Positions 9,685 through 16,712 of a DNA stretch of 31,867 bases are shown in pieces. Source of the stretch: a virus. Each line of letters begins with the position of its first letter. Within the stretch, counting starts at the first letter, position 1. Both the position numbers and the translations under genes were made by a program. The notes under the pieces were generated by a model, which did not search any database, was not told the DNA's origin, and saw nothing but the letters and a program-made list of their open reading frames with translations. The stretch lies in the IMG/VR virus record IMGVR_UViG_3300037070_004264, positions 1 to 31,867 of that record; one strand, 5' to 3'.

Positions 9685-10211
9685 TTCTTGGCTATTACTT
9701 TTTCATAGTAAGACTTCCTATCCATTATCTCCTCAAGCCAGCTTCGCTCCATATTACCCTTGATCTTACCCTGTTTTCTTATCGATTCGGCAACTTCACT
9801 CTCTAATTCAATAATATCTTTTCTTAGTCCTGAAATAATTTCGCGGGCATTCTTAATGGCTGTTACAGAAGTTTCGTTATCCACAACTTCTAACATCTGC
9901 TCAATTTTCTTTTGATACCTAGCTACCTGTTCTACTTTTGGATTATACTGAAGTGATTTATACACCTCTATCGCGCGATTAACTTTAGGGGATGTAAGAA
10001 TTTTAGGATTATTGTCATTCCATACGTGAATCATAGCCTTTCGGATACGGTCTTCTTCAGGAAACTGTCTATAAATACTAAAATAGTCGTAAGCAAGAAT
10101 TACATAAAGCAATTCGTCTTCGTTAAGAACCCCTAATTCGGGGGAAAGTTTAACCACTTCTGGTCGTAAAATTACGTTTTGGCGGTCATCCGCGTAAATA
10201 AGTAAACTCAT
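9681..10211 (-). CDS. Terminase small subunit-like protein
   Basis: 176 aa. The N-terminal half is globular (MSLLIYADDRQNVILRPEVV). From about residue 85 the protein is strongly helical and coiled-coil-like (EQVARYQKKIEQMLEVV), ending basic. It overlaps terL by 4 nt and precedes it, the usual place for the small terminase, which binds the packaging site and oligomerises through helices. No clear N-terminal HTH is visible, so the call is mainly positional. A hairpin with a GAGAG loop precedes its start. Confidence 0.5.
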   Translation of the reverse strand: MSLLIYADDRQNVILRPEVVKLSPELGVLNEDELLYVILAYDYFSIYRQFPEEDRIRKAMIHVWNDNNPKILTSPKVNRAIEVYKSLQYNPKVEQVARYQKKIEQMLEVVDNETSVTAIKNAREIISGLRKDIIELESEVAESIRKQGKIKGNMERSWLEEIMDRKSYYEKVIAKK

Positions 10212-10223
10212 ATATCTGTGTTT

Positions 10224-10236
10224 CAGCCTCTCGCTG
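10224..10236 (-). promoter_or_regulatory. Leader hairpin CAGC-GAGAG-GCTG
   Basis: A 4-bp stem with GAGAG loop on the minus-strand mRNA ends 12 nt before the ATG at 10211. The loop equals that of the hairpin at 2477-2489, while the stem sequence differs. Confidence 0.45.
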
Positions 10237-10259
10237 TTGCAACAAATATAGGGAATTAT

Positions 10260-10655
10260 TTAATATCGCATATAGTAGTCCTTGCCTTTATGCTTAACAT
10301 GAGATATAAAAGAGGTGTCAAGCGTGTCAGAAATTATTGTAAAAGCTAATATAAGAATCTGGGCATCTAAGTATCCAATAGCTAAAGCTGTTATTTCTCC
10401 GCAAAAAATTGCGAGCGGAATTAACAATGCGTTAATGGCAATAAATCCAAGCAAAAATGCAAATATCAATAACCAACCTTTTTTTCTACATCGGAATCTA
10501 ACTATCTTGTATAAATAGTCGTTGTATTTTTTCTCCGCCCATGTTTTTTTTCTTTCTGGCGGCAATTTATAAATAACACTACATATAGATGGGCTATACA
10601 CCATTAACATATCTTGCTTTAAAAAAGCCGCCTTATATTCAAACTCATTTTCCAT
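10260..10655 (-). CDS. Membrane protein with an N-terminal copy of the capsid C-terminus
   Basis: 131 aa. Residues 12-30 (LKQDMLMVYSPSICSVIYK) match residues 477-495 of the capsid protein at 13 of 19 positions without gaps. A basic linker (PPERKKTWAEKKYNDYLYK) follows. Residues 59-112 then hold two or three hydrophobic segments (WLLIFAFLLGFIAINALLIP, then two more), so the protein should be in the membrane. The start ATG overlaps the stop of the nuclease gene (TAATG). Possible roles are tethering capsid assembly to the membrane, interference with capsids of another phage, or a leftover of capsid-gene duplication. None is proven. Confidence 0.65.
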   Translation of the reverse strand: MENEFEYKAAFLKQDMLMVYSPSICSVIYKLPPERKKTWAEKKYNDYLYKIVRFRCRKKGWLLIFAFLLGFIAINALLIPLAIFCGEITALAIGYLDAQILILAFTIISDTLDTSFISHVKHKGKDYYMRY

Positions 10656-11410
10656 TAAAACGCTTCGTTTGTATCCTCTGCCACTACAACTTTACTAGCC
10701 AATAAAGCATCTATTTGAGGCTTGTATGTTTCGAGTAATAATTTAACGTCCGTCTTAAGATAAACAACTGGTATTACTTGATGTTTTGTAAAATCATCGG
10801 GCGGAATAAAATGGATAAACAATCGTTTAATTTTTCGCCCCGTTAAATTTTCCCACATATATGCGTATAAACTTAACTGTAATGAATATTTTACATAATT
10901 ACATTCTGACAAATGCTCAAATGGCGGGTATAGATTTTTACTATACTCGCTATTGTATAAAATACCCTTCGATTTATTTGTTTTGAAATCAGAAATAATA
11001 ACAGAAACATTTTTTCCTGTGCCCACCGCTGAAATTTTATCCGCCGTCCCCGCTATACGATATTGCTCATCGTACAAACACACCTCGTCGTGACTACGCC
11101 ATCCCTTATATACTTCCAATATGCTTTTCAATCCTTCTTCCCATTCAGGTTTTTCACAAGTCTTGAATTGATTATATGTTTCAAGGGCTTCGTGTATGCT
11201 GGTTCCGTGATCCCGCGCGTCATCGCCTTTAGCCTTCCATTCAGCAAGTTTTTCTGGCGTGGCGTTTTTATACGCGAACGTGTTTTCAAATGGTTCTGAT
11301 AGCATATTCAGAATTTTTGATACCGATATATACTCATCGCTGTTTACGTGCGTGTAAACGTGTTTAATAGGCTCTAAAGCCACTTTCTCCTCGAATAGTC
11401 CGTGAGCCAT
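10655..11410 (-). CDS. PD-(D/E)XK family nuclease (RecB/Cas4-like)
   Basis: 251 aa. The core motifs are in order: GTSIHEALE at residues 69-77, AGTADKI with Asp 124, DFKTN with Asp 141 and Lys 143, and QLSLYAY with Gln 178 and Tyr 182. This is the layout of RecB-like/Cas4-like exonucleases. No Cys cluster for an iron-sulfur centre is seen. Such phage proteins usually act in recombination or DNA degradation; no annealing protein was recognised beside it. TAATG overlaps link it to both neighbours. Confidence 0.85.
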   Translation of the reverse strand: MAHGLFEEKVALEPIKHVYTHVNSDEYISVSKILNMLSEPFENTFAYKNATPEKLAEWKAKGDDARDHGTSIHEALETYNQFKTCEKPEWEEGLKSILEVYKGWRSHDEVCLYDEQYRIAGTADKISAVGTGKNVSVIISDFKTNKSKGILYNSEYSKNLYPPFEHLSECNYVKYSLQLSLYAYMWENLTGRKIKRLFIHFIPPDDFTKHQVIPVVYLKTDVKLLLETYKPQIDALLASKVVVAEDTNEAF

Positions 11411-11595
11411 TATTTTTCTTTAATTATTTCTAAAATACGTTTAAACTTACTCTTTTTAGCGTAAGCTGTTGTAACAACTATAAAAACACCACTTATTTCG
11501 TCACGCGTATATAAATAATGGTCATCGCTTTTATAAACATTTCCATATTGATGCCTGAAGGTATAAATGCCTTGTTTCAGTTTTGGTTCTACCAT
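11410..11595 (-). CDS. Hypothetical small basic protein
   Basis: 61 aa, basic C-terminus (KKSKFKRILEIIKEK). It is probably a small beta domain with many Tyr. Its stop overlaps the ATG of the nuclease gene (TAATG), so the two are likely translated together. No family recognised. Confidence 0.6.
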   Translation of the reverse strand: MVEPKLKQGIYTFRHQYGNVYKSDDHYLYTRDEISGVFIVVTTAYAKKSKFKRILEIIKEK

Positions 11596-11597
11596 AA

Positions 11598-12365
11598 TTA
11601 TGCTTTTTTAAGTATTGGTTCTGGTGTTTTGTTTATTGTGAGTACATTTTCATCTGCATTTAAAGTGAAAGTTTCTTCTACCACTTCTGTTTTTTGTCCG
11701 CCAGCAATTAAATCTTCTGTAATGTCAGTATCATCGTCAACAACTAACCCGTCAGCCTCAAGTACCACGCAACCAAATTTTTTCTCTAATATGCTGGATA
11801 ACAGCTCTTTCTGTTCGTCAGGCGACATATTTTTAATAGCTTCAATATCTACACCCTGCTCTTTTGTCTTCTCGAACCAACGAACCAACACTTCTTCGTC
11901 GGTCACTTGAACTGAGCCAGACATATAATGTTCAACTTCTGTAATAATCTCCTTAATAATCAATTGTACAGCATCAAAGTTATGATAATTGTCGCCCGAT
12001 TCAATCTTAGCTGTTTTAGGCTTTATCTCTTTATTACCAAGTGATAAAATAGAACCTTCCAGTATAAATCCAGTACCTTCGTCTTCAGTTGTGTCGATTA
12101 CAATTTGCAGTCCCGTGATTTCTGTTTCTTGGATGGTGTAGTCTTTAGTGGCTTTATCTTCATCACCGCGCAAAATTCTACACAACTCCAAATAAAACGG
12201 TCTTAGTTCTTTAAATTTATTTTCAAGTCCCAAGTGAATAGGTTGCTTGTTCTTTTCCTTCACTTCTTTATTAAACACGCGACCATTCTTTTCAACTTGT
12301 GTAAGATGCGTGGTCAACAAACCTCCAAAACCGTTGCCCAAAATTTTTACTGATTTTAATTTCAT
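11598..12365 (-). CDS. Hypothetical protein with acidic C-terminus
   Basis: 255 aa. The N-terminus MKLKSVKILGNGFGGLLTTH is followed by an alpha/beta region. Near residues 170-195 is MSPDEQKELLSSILEKKFG, and the tail is acidic (VVDDDTDITEDL). It lies 2 nt upstream of the small gene before the nuclease, so a role in phage DNA metabolism is possible. An acidic tail is also seen in single-strand-binding proteins, but no OB fold can be asserted here. The family was not recognised. Confidence 0.65.
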   Translation of the reverse strand: MKLKSVKILGNGFGGLLTTHLTQVEKNGRVFNKEVKEKNKQPIHLGLENKFKELRPFYLELCRILRGDEDKATKDYTIQETEITGLQIVIDTTEDEGTGFILEGSILSLGNKEIKPKTAKIESGDNYHNFDAVQLIIKEIITEVEHYMSGSVQVTDEEVLVRWFEKTKEQGVDIEAIKNMSPDEQKELLSSILEKKFGCVVLEADGLVVDDDTDITEDLIAGGQKTEVVEETFTLNADENVLTINKTPEPILKKA

Positions 12366-12377
12366 TTTTTATATGTT

Positions 12378-12554
12378 TTAGTTATTGTTAATTTTCTCTT
12401 TATTCCAAATCCTATCAAGTAAACTTCCTTCGTCCGCCGAATAAGCTATTTTTTCCAAATCAGCCCTTAAATTTTCTTTATACTCATCTTCTATTTTTTG
12501 AAGCCAAGTTTTTTCAAAAAGTTGCCTTTGCTGATATTCGTCGTTACTTGCCAT
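12378..12554 (-). CDS. Hypothetical small protein
   Basis: 58 aa starting MASNDEYQQRQLFEKTWL at 12554. An upstream in-frame ATG at 12626 lies deep in the preceding gene, so the later ATG, 11 nt inside the end of that gene, is preferred. The protein is charged and helical. No family recognised. Confidence 0.6.
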   Translation of the reverse strand: MASNDEYQQRQLFEKTWLQKIEDEYKENLRADLEKIAYSADEGSLLDRIWNKEKINNN

Positions 12555-12906
12555 AATGTTTATTCCCGCACGATTCGCAAGTTTTAGTGGTTTTATATCG
12601 CCGATACATTTTACCCTCATATACACCTATTGAATCGCCTCCATTGTCAGTGCTAGTTAAAAGTGGCTCAATAAATTTTTCTGAGGCTTTAATAACGTCT
12701 CCATTGGCTCTAACGAGCCAAAAATCATCATACGCGTCAACTCTCGCTAATTCAGCTAAAGCGTGTCTCGATTCAGTAAACGAACCTTCTGGCAATTCTA
12801 TTTCTCCAACCAATTTACTTTCATAAAAGTATTGAATCTTATCCCCCTTAAATGAAAGTCCGCCCATTATTGACTGAAGCTTAATTTGTATTTCTTGTCT
12901 ATCCAT
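12544..12906 (-). CDS. Hypothetical protein with C-terminal CxxC
   Basis: 120 aa. It begins MDRQEIQIKLQSIMGGLSFK and ends with CESCGNKHYGK, half of a possible zinc knuckle. The N-terminal half probably forms a small alpha/beta domain. It overlaps both neighbours by 8-11 nt. Function unknown. Confidence 0.65.
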   Translation of the reverse strand: MDRQEIQIKLQSIMGGLSFKGDKIQYFYESKLVGEIELPEGSFTESRHALAELARVDAYDDFWLVRANGDVIKASEKFIEPLLTSTDNGGDSIGVYEGKMYRRYKTTKTCESCGNKHYGK

Positions 12907-13168
12907 TACACAATATATTTAAGGCAAATGCCCTGTCATAAAAATCATTCCTTTTGCCGTCTGCGATTTCTTTAACTAAAGCACCTATTGGCATATTAAT
13001 TCCAGTGTTATTATACGTTCTAATAAGCCTTCCAAGTTGCCTTACAGATAAATTTAAACCGTCTTCCGCCAATTTAATTCTTATAGCCTTTTCGTTAGTT
13101 GGTTTAGGAAAAAAATTTTGCCCGTCCTCAGAAACAAACTTTCTACCGTCAATTATTACTTCTTCCAT
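12899..13168 (-). CDS. Hypothetical small protein
   Basis: 89 aa. The N-terminus MEEVIIDGRKFVSEDGQNF is followed by a helical part with LSVRQLGRLIRTYNN, which could be a DNA- or protein-binding helix pair. The start is fixed by a TAATG overlap with the preceding 47-aa gene. No family recognised. Confidence 0.6.
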   Translation of the reverse strand: MEEVIIDGRKFVSEDGQNFFPKPTNEKAIRIKLAEDGLNLSVRQLGRLIRTYNNTGINMPIGALVKEIADGKRNDFYDRAFALNILCNG

Positions 13169-13311
13169 TAAAATATAGGTTTCGAAAGGTCTATTTTATT
13201 CGCTTGTTTAATCCGCTTCTTAATTTTTCGGGGCAGACGATATTTTCTTTTATTAAGAAAAATTCTATCAAAAGCCCTTCTCGTTTTTTCTGTAATAACC
13301 ACTTCTTCCAT
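13168..13311 (-). CDS. Very basic 47-aa protein
   Basis: 47 aa with a Lys/Arg-rich middle (KRKYRLPRKIKKRIKQ, residues 21-36). It fills the space between two genes exactly. Its ATG overlaps the preceding TGA (TGATG) and its TAA overlaps the next ATG (TAATG), which argues strongly that it is translated. It shares the start MEEV with the next gene. Nucleic-acid binding is possible from charge alone. Confidence 0.6.
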   Translation of the reverse strand: MEEVVITEKTRRAFDRIFLNKRKYRLPRKIKKRIKQANKIDLSKPIF

Positions 13312-13679
13312 CAATCCTGTTGTATCAAACAATTCTCATTTTCCATATACGACACATAACTATCCAAATCCTTAAACACCACTAAATGTACCGCCGCCGA
13401 TTGTATCATTCTCCTTCTCTCCTTTGGTACAAATTCTATCAATTCCTGACTCCTATCAAAGTTAATAGGAAAGAAGCTCACTGTTACATCATAAGGTAAT
13501 AACCTCCCATCCTCATCCACCGCTAAATTATCAGCCATTAAGTAAGTCCAAGATATTGGATCGGTTTCATCGCCCGACCATAAATTAGCCTCCTGTAAAA
13601 AGAATACAGTAGTATAAACAGCCTTCACGCCCTTTATATCCAATCCGTGATTCTTTGTTATGGTGTATTTAGAGGTCAT
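13311..13679 (-). CDS. Hypothetical protein
   Basis: 122 aa when started at MTSKYTITKNHG (ATG at 13679). An upstream ATG at 13721 would overlap the previous gene by more than 50 nt, so the later one is preferred. The protein is an alpha/beta domain with many aromatic residues (VTVSFFPINFDRSQELIEFV). No motif or family recognised. Part of the overlapping accessory gene chain. Confidence 0.6.
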   Translation of the reverse strand: MTSKYTITKNHGLDIKGVKAVYTTVFFLQEANLWSGDETDPISWTYLMADNLAVDEDGRLLPYDVTVSFFPINFDRSQELIEFVPKERRRMIQSAAVHLVVFKDLDSYVSYMENENCLIQQD

Positions 13680-13887
13680 TAGTTTTTCTCTTTTTTGGAG
13701 GGTTATTGAATTCATACACATCGCGCATAAAATCTTCTCTTAAGACGGTTGTCTCAACGCCCGATCCTTTCAGCACTAAAACATCCATCAATTTCCCTTG
13801 AGTGCCAGAGGTCGTTTCCTTGCAAGTGAAATATCTATTACGATTATACACCTTATTCGCGTTTTCAATTATTTCATCTATTCCCAT
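13669..13887 (-). CDS. Hypothetical small protein
   Basis: 72 aa, MGIDEIIENANKVYNRNRYF and onward, with a basic end (PPKKRKTNDL). It probably forms a small beta domain similar in look to phage proteins that modify or bind nucleic acid, but no family can be named. It overlaps the neighbours by about 10 nt on each side. Confidence 0.6.
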   Translation of the reverse strand: MGIDEIIENANKVYNRNRYFTCKETTSGTQGKLMDVLVLKGSGVETTVLREDFMRDVYEFNNPPKKRKTNDL

Positions 13888-14189
13888 ATCCCTTGTTCTA
13901 TGAATTTACCCTCATTACTGAATACCAATTTCGTGTAGGCATTACCTACTATCTTTTCTGAGAAAGTCGTTGTGCCGTCACTAGCAGAGCGTATTTCGCT
14001 ATTCTGAAGCGCTATTACTTTTAATTTTTGGTCGGCGGAGAAACCTTCTAAATACCCATACTCCCCTACCTCTACTTCATTAACCTTACACTCTATCCCA
14101 AACCCCCTATACAGTTCTACAAACTTCTCTAAGTCGGTTTTGCCCGCATTTAATTTTTGCTGATTAGTGCCAAATCCATCTGTTGCCAT
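13878..14189 (-). CDS. Hypothetical protein
   Basis: 103 aa. The sequence shows a helix (KTDLEKFVELYRGFGIEC) and then alternating beta segments. It follows a leader with AAAACCGATAA and a TATATTTG box, so it probably begins a transcription unit running left to the accessory genes. No family recognised. Confidence 0.65.
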   Translation of the reverse strand: MATDGFGTNQQKLNAGKTDLEKFVELYRGFGIECKVNEVEVGEYGYLEGFSADQKLKVIALQNSEIRSASDGTTTFSEKIVGNAYTKLVFSNEGKFIEQGIWE

Positions 14190-14194
14190 AATTT

Positions 14195-14225
14195 TTATCG
14201 GTTTTACTTATGTTATGCAAATATA
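14195..14225 (-). promoter_or_regulatory. Promoter -7 box and AAAACCGATAA leader
   Basis: TATATTTG at 14225-14218 on the minus strand fits TAnnTTTG. No good -33 TTG is seen at the usual distance. The leader element AAAACCGATAA lies at 14205-14195, 5 nt before the ATG. Confidence 0.4.
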
Positions 14226-14264
14226 CTATTATTCCCCTTGTTTAGTTATAGAATTTATTAACAG

Positions 14265-14732
14265 TTAATACCTTAAAGTTGTCCAATGGATTAAATTATA
14301 CTCCGCCGATTTATTGAAATGCCCGAAAAACTTAACCGAACTTTCAAATCCATCATTTATAGCCAGCCGTTGTAATTTAGGCAATCCCAATAACTTCCCA
14401 TCCACATAAACATCAGGGGGCAATCCCGCCAATTTATAGTCAATCTTTACAACCTGAGTGCTAACACAAGGCGTTTGCTCTACAAATCTTTCAGGACTCG
14501 AATGATAAGGTCTCCCACTCCAATAAGCCAAATCCAACATCATTCCTTTCTTAATCATAAAGCTTGGACGCATCGTATGATATTTCGGCATATAAACTTT
14601 AGGGGATTCTCCAGTAGTCAATAAGTCTAATGTTTCACGCCTAGTTAGCCCGCTCTTTAAACTTTGCATTATCTTCTCCCGAAAACTTGTCGGCGACCCA
14701 TCCGCCCATTTTTGCATAAAATATATTATCAT
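14265..14732 (-). CDS. Hypothetical protein
   Basis: 155 aa from ATG 14732, 3 nt after the preceding stop; a second Met at residue 6 could also serve. Notable segments are SLKSGLTRRETLDLLTTGE and a Pro/Tyr-rich middle (KVYMPKYHTMRPSFM). No motif assigned. It ends about 75 nt before the next transcription unit begins. Confidence 0.6.
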   Translation of the reverse strand: MIIYFMQKWADGSPTSFREKIMQSLKSGLTRRETLDLLTTGESPKVYMPKYHTMRPSFMIKKGMMLDLAYWSGRPYHSSPERFVEQTPCVSTQVVKIDYKLAGLPPDVYVDGKLLGLPKLQRLAINDGFESSVKFFGHFNKSAEYNLIHWTTLRY

Positions 14733-14735
14733 ACC

Positions 14736-14960
14736 TTAATCCTCCTTGTTAAAATAATCATCATCCCGAAAAAATTCTTCCGCCGATGCAATATAAGGAC
14801 TCCCATCACCAACCTCCTCAATCCTATAATTCCTATACTCACTCTCATTTAAAGCCTCCAACATCCCCGCCAATTCCTCATCACTCACCTTATAAACACT
14901 ACTTATCAATACCCTTATAGCATTTTCTCTACTTATACCATATGTTGACTTACACCCCAT
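14736..14960 (-). CDS. Hypothetical acidic small protein
   Basis: 74 aa, MGCKSTYGISRENAIRVLIS and onward, with an acidic end (FFRDDDYFNKED). It is the first gene of the leftward unit that starts at the 15 kb control region, behind the early-type promoter at 14979-15008. Early, non-structural function is inferred from that position. Confidence 0.6.
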   Translation of the reverse strand: MGCKSTYGISRENAIRVLISSVYKVSDEELAGMLEALNESEYRNYRIEEVGDGSPYIASAEEFFRDDDYFNKED

Positions 14961-14978
14961 AATTATCAGTTTTTCAAT

Positions 14979-15008
14979 TTATACGCAAAGATACATATAA
15001 AGTTACAA
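14979..15008 (-). promoter_or_regulatory. Early-type promoter (copy 1)
   Basis: On the minus strand TTGTAAC (15008-15002) and GTATAA (14984-14979) carry the motif seen upstream of several other clusters. A TATCTTTG box at 14993-14986 lies between them. The leader AAAACTGATAA follows at 14973-14963, just before the ATG at 14960. Confidence 0.55.
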
Positions 15009-15167
15009 TAATTAATAACTAAATAAAAAATTATTTATAGTTATGAGGGGGATACTATGTCACCCTTTACGCGATTACGATCCCAAATGCCCGTACCCCC
15101 GCCTCTTTTTCTGGCGCTAATAGGTAAAAAAGGAATCTCTTATTTTTTGTTTTAATACGGGGGTTTT

Positions 15168-15224
15168 CGCATCAGGTTTGTTGTATTTCGCGTGTCCTAT
15201 GCGTTTACATCAAATTTGTTGTGA
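15168..15224. promoter_or_regulatory. Operator pair, control region
   Basis: Two similar sites, CATCAGGTTTGTTGT (15170-15184) and CATCAAATTTGTTGT (15208-15222), lie 38 bp apart. The second is identical over 15 nt to a site at 26494-26508 near the two-HTH gene, where another pair lies 37 bp apart. The core CAAATTTG is a palindrome. Confidence 0.6.
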
Positions 15225-15361
15225 ACATAACCTGATGAGACAAGGGAAAGAATAGCCCCCGTGTGGTGTGATATAACAGTGCTTAGCGTTGCTAATGGGT
15301 GATTTAGCCCCTATTTATGCTAATATGCGACTGTATATCGGATAGAGTGTTACTAAATACG

Positions 15362-15369
15362 TATATTTG
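15362..15369 (+). promoter_or_regulatory. Promoter -7 box TATATTTG
   Basis: This matches TAnnTTTG and lies 22 nt before the ATG at 15392. No strong -33 TTG is found at 19-21 nt upstream. Confidence 0.4.
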
Positions 15370-15391
15370 GGCTATATTTAACACTATTTAT

Positions 15392-15592
15392 ATGCAATTA
15401 TACATAATAACTAAAGACGGAATACCCTTTCCTGATGCCTTTACAAGCAAGAAACAAGCCCTTATTAATGCAGGGATCAGCTACAACAACGTAACGCGTA
15501 ATGCCGATACGATTAACAGGAATGGCTCTAAATACTGTTTATATTCAATTAGAGCGCATAAGATTAAAGGCAGGGGAAAGGGCTTTAAATGA
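15392..15592 (+). CDS. Hypothetical small basic protein
   Basis: 66 aa from the ATG at 15392 (MQLYIITKDGIPFPDAF). An earlier in-frame ATG at 15317 would place the TATATTTG box inside the gene, so it is not used here. The protein is basic at the end (KIKGRGKGFK). First rightward gene after the operators, so early expression is likely. No family recognised. Confidence 0.55.
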   Translation: MQLYIITKDGIPFPDAFTSKKQALINAGISYNNVTRNADTINRNGSKYCLYSIRAHKIKGRGKGFK

Positions 15593-16005
15593 TTAATAAT
15601 GCGTGTAATGGCTTTATTTTGCGTTTTAACTGATTTTGTTTATTGTCGGGCGTAAAAATTTAAGTTAGGCGCTAATATTTGAATGATATAATATCTCCCC
15701 TCCCCTTTTTTGGTGGTTTTGGGTTTTATTGATCCCTTGTGATTTATCCCTGCTTTAGGTATATGTTTAACTTTGGTACTTTTGCTTTGTATTGTTTATC
15801 TGCTATCTATAAGATGTGAAAGGTTATTAGTGTTTGGTTCGTCCGCCGATTAAAATTTGTTTGGGTGGTGGTAATTGGTTTGTGATGGGGTTTAAATGCT
15901 CTCTGGCGTGTTAAGTGTGTGGTGTATAATGTATGGTAATAGTCGGGCGCGAAAATTGTATAATGAATAAAAGATTAATTCTAATCGCAATTTTATTTCA
16001 CTGTA

Positions 16006-16031
16006 TTGCAATAGGTTGCAATAGGTTGCAA
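16006..16031 (+). repeat. Tandem 10-bp repeat TTGCAATAGG
   Basis: Two perfect copies at 16006-16015 and 16016-16025 are followed by TTGCAA. The period equals one helical turn, as in short iterons. Confidence 0.65.
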
Positions 16032-16059
16032 GATGTTTAAATAAATTGTTATAATTTAC

Positions 16060-16090
16060 TGTAACCTTTAGGCGGGTAATACAGTATAAG
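16060..16090 (+). promoter_or_regulatory. Early-type promoter (copy 2)
   Basis: TGTAACCTTT and GTATAAG with 14 nt between the TTT and GTATAA. It lies about 60 nt before the first gene of the plus-strand small-gene cluster. Confidence 0.5.
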
Positions 16091-16152
16091 AAGTATATTA
16101 GCATTGCAACGATAAATACTAACACACACATTAACCACTAAAACCTACTCAA

Positions 16153-16410
16153 ATGAAAATTAGCGAATTGATTAAAAAACTTCAAATACTTCAAGAGAAA
16201 CATGGAGATAATGAGTTAAGATTTAAAGCAAATGATTCTTTTGGAACGCTTGGCGGAGATATGAATCTTATTTTAAAAGTAGGTGAGGATAAACTAGGAT
16301 TAGATTGGTTTGGCACTTGCACTAATAGAGATAGTAAGACCACTTTAATTGAATTCTATTTAAATAACGATTACGACAACAAAAAACCAAAATTAACATT
16401 TAGAAGCTAA
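16153..16410 (+). CDS. Small phage protein, MKISELI type
   Basis: 85 aa. The opening MKISELIKKLQILQEKHGDNEL is typical of a widespread family of short phage proteins starting MKISELI.L..., whose function is not known to me. The rest is beta-rich. It leads the plus-strand cluster behind promoter copy 2. Confidence 0.7.
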   Translation: MKISELIKKLQILQEKHGDNELRFKANDSFGTLGGDMNLILKVGEDKLGLDWFGTCTNRDSKTTLIEFYLNNDYDNKKPKLTFRS

Positions 16411-16430
16411 CCCCCTATACTAACCAATCA

Positions 16431-16450
16431 TTAAAACCCTGTCAAACATG
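16431..16450 (+). repeat. Shared leader element (AAACCCTGTCAA), copy 1
   Basis: The element runs directly into the ATG at 16448. Copies 2 and 3 are at 16694-16712 and 17757-17776. Copies 1 and 3 differ at one of 20 positions. Confidence 0.65.
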
Positions 16451-16672
16451 AGCGCAACTAAAAAACAAATACAATCTTTAAATATTTGCTTCGACCATAA
16501 AGGACTATTTACCTGCCCTTGTTGTAAAACTCAAAGTAGCCAATATCCTGACATTGAAAATAAAGGAGAGGATAAAACGCAAATATTTTGCAACTATGGA
16601 TGTGGGTATATATTTTTAGAAGACCATCAACAAACAGAAGTTAGAAGCAACTGGTGGGAAGCATACCTTTAA
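16448..16672 (+). CDS. Zinc-ribbon-like small protein
   Basis: 74 aa with CPCC at residues 23-26 and CNYGC around residues 48-52, two Cys pairs that could hold one zinc ion. The end is Trp-rich (NWWEAYL). It follows a leader with AAACCCTGTCAAAC shared with two other genes of the cluster (16431-16450). Function unknown. Confidence 0.6.
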   Translation: MSATKKQIQSLNICFDHKGLFTCPCCKTQSSQYPDIENKGEDKTQIFCNYGCGYIFLEDHQQTEVRSNWWEAYL

Positions 16673-16693
16673 AATTAACAAATAATAACCCTT

Positions 16694-16712
16694 ATAAACC
16701 CTGTCAATTATG
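16694..16712 (+). repeat. Shared leader element, copy 2
   Basis: ATAAACCCTGTCAATT before the ATG at 16710; same core as copies 1 and 3. Confidence 0.65.

Larger units (their letters stand above)
15009..15391. promoter_or_regulatory. Divergent control region
   Basis: This 383-nt gap separates leftward and rightward genes. It holds an inverted pair ACCCCCG (15095-15101) and CGGGGGT (15158-15164), the two operators at about 15170-15224, an inverted pair CATCAGGTT (15170-15178) and AACCTGATG (15229-15237), the hairpin TTAGC-GTT-GCTAA (15283-15295), and a TATATTTG box at 15362. No coding sequence is seen before 15392. Confidence 0.5.
15593..16152. other. Noncoding stretch, possible replication origin
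   Basis: The 560-nt gap has a strongly G/T-biased plus strand from about 15700 to 15940. It contains two related 16-mers at 15645-15660 and 15942-15957 (GTCGGGCG then AAAATT, 14 of 16 equal), a 10-bp tandem repeat at 16006-16031, and an early-type promoter at 16060-16090. These features are compatible with an origin or a regulatory region. There is no proof of either. Confidence 0.35.

Noticed and set aside
15232-15262. Hammerhead-ribozyme-like core (CTGATGAG ... GAAA)
   Set aside because: The segment between the two core parts cannot form a proper stem II and no flanking stems I or III fit.
15892-16131. 79-codon leftward ORF
   Set aside because: It covers the tandem repeat and the early-type promoter, has no leader element, and its translation looks like random hydrophobic sequence.
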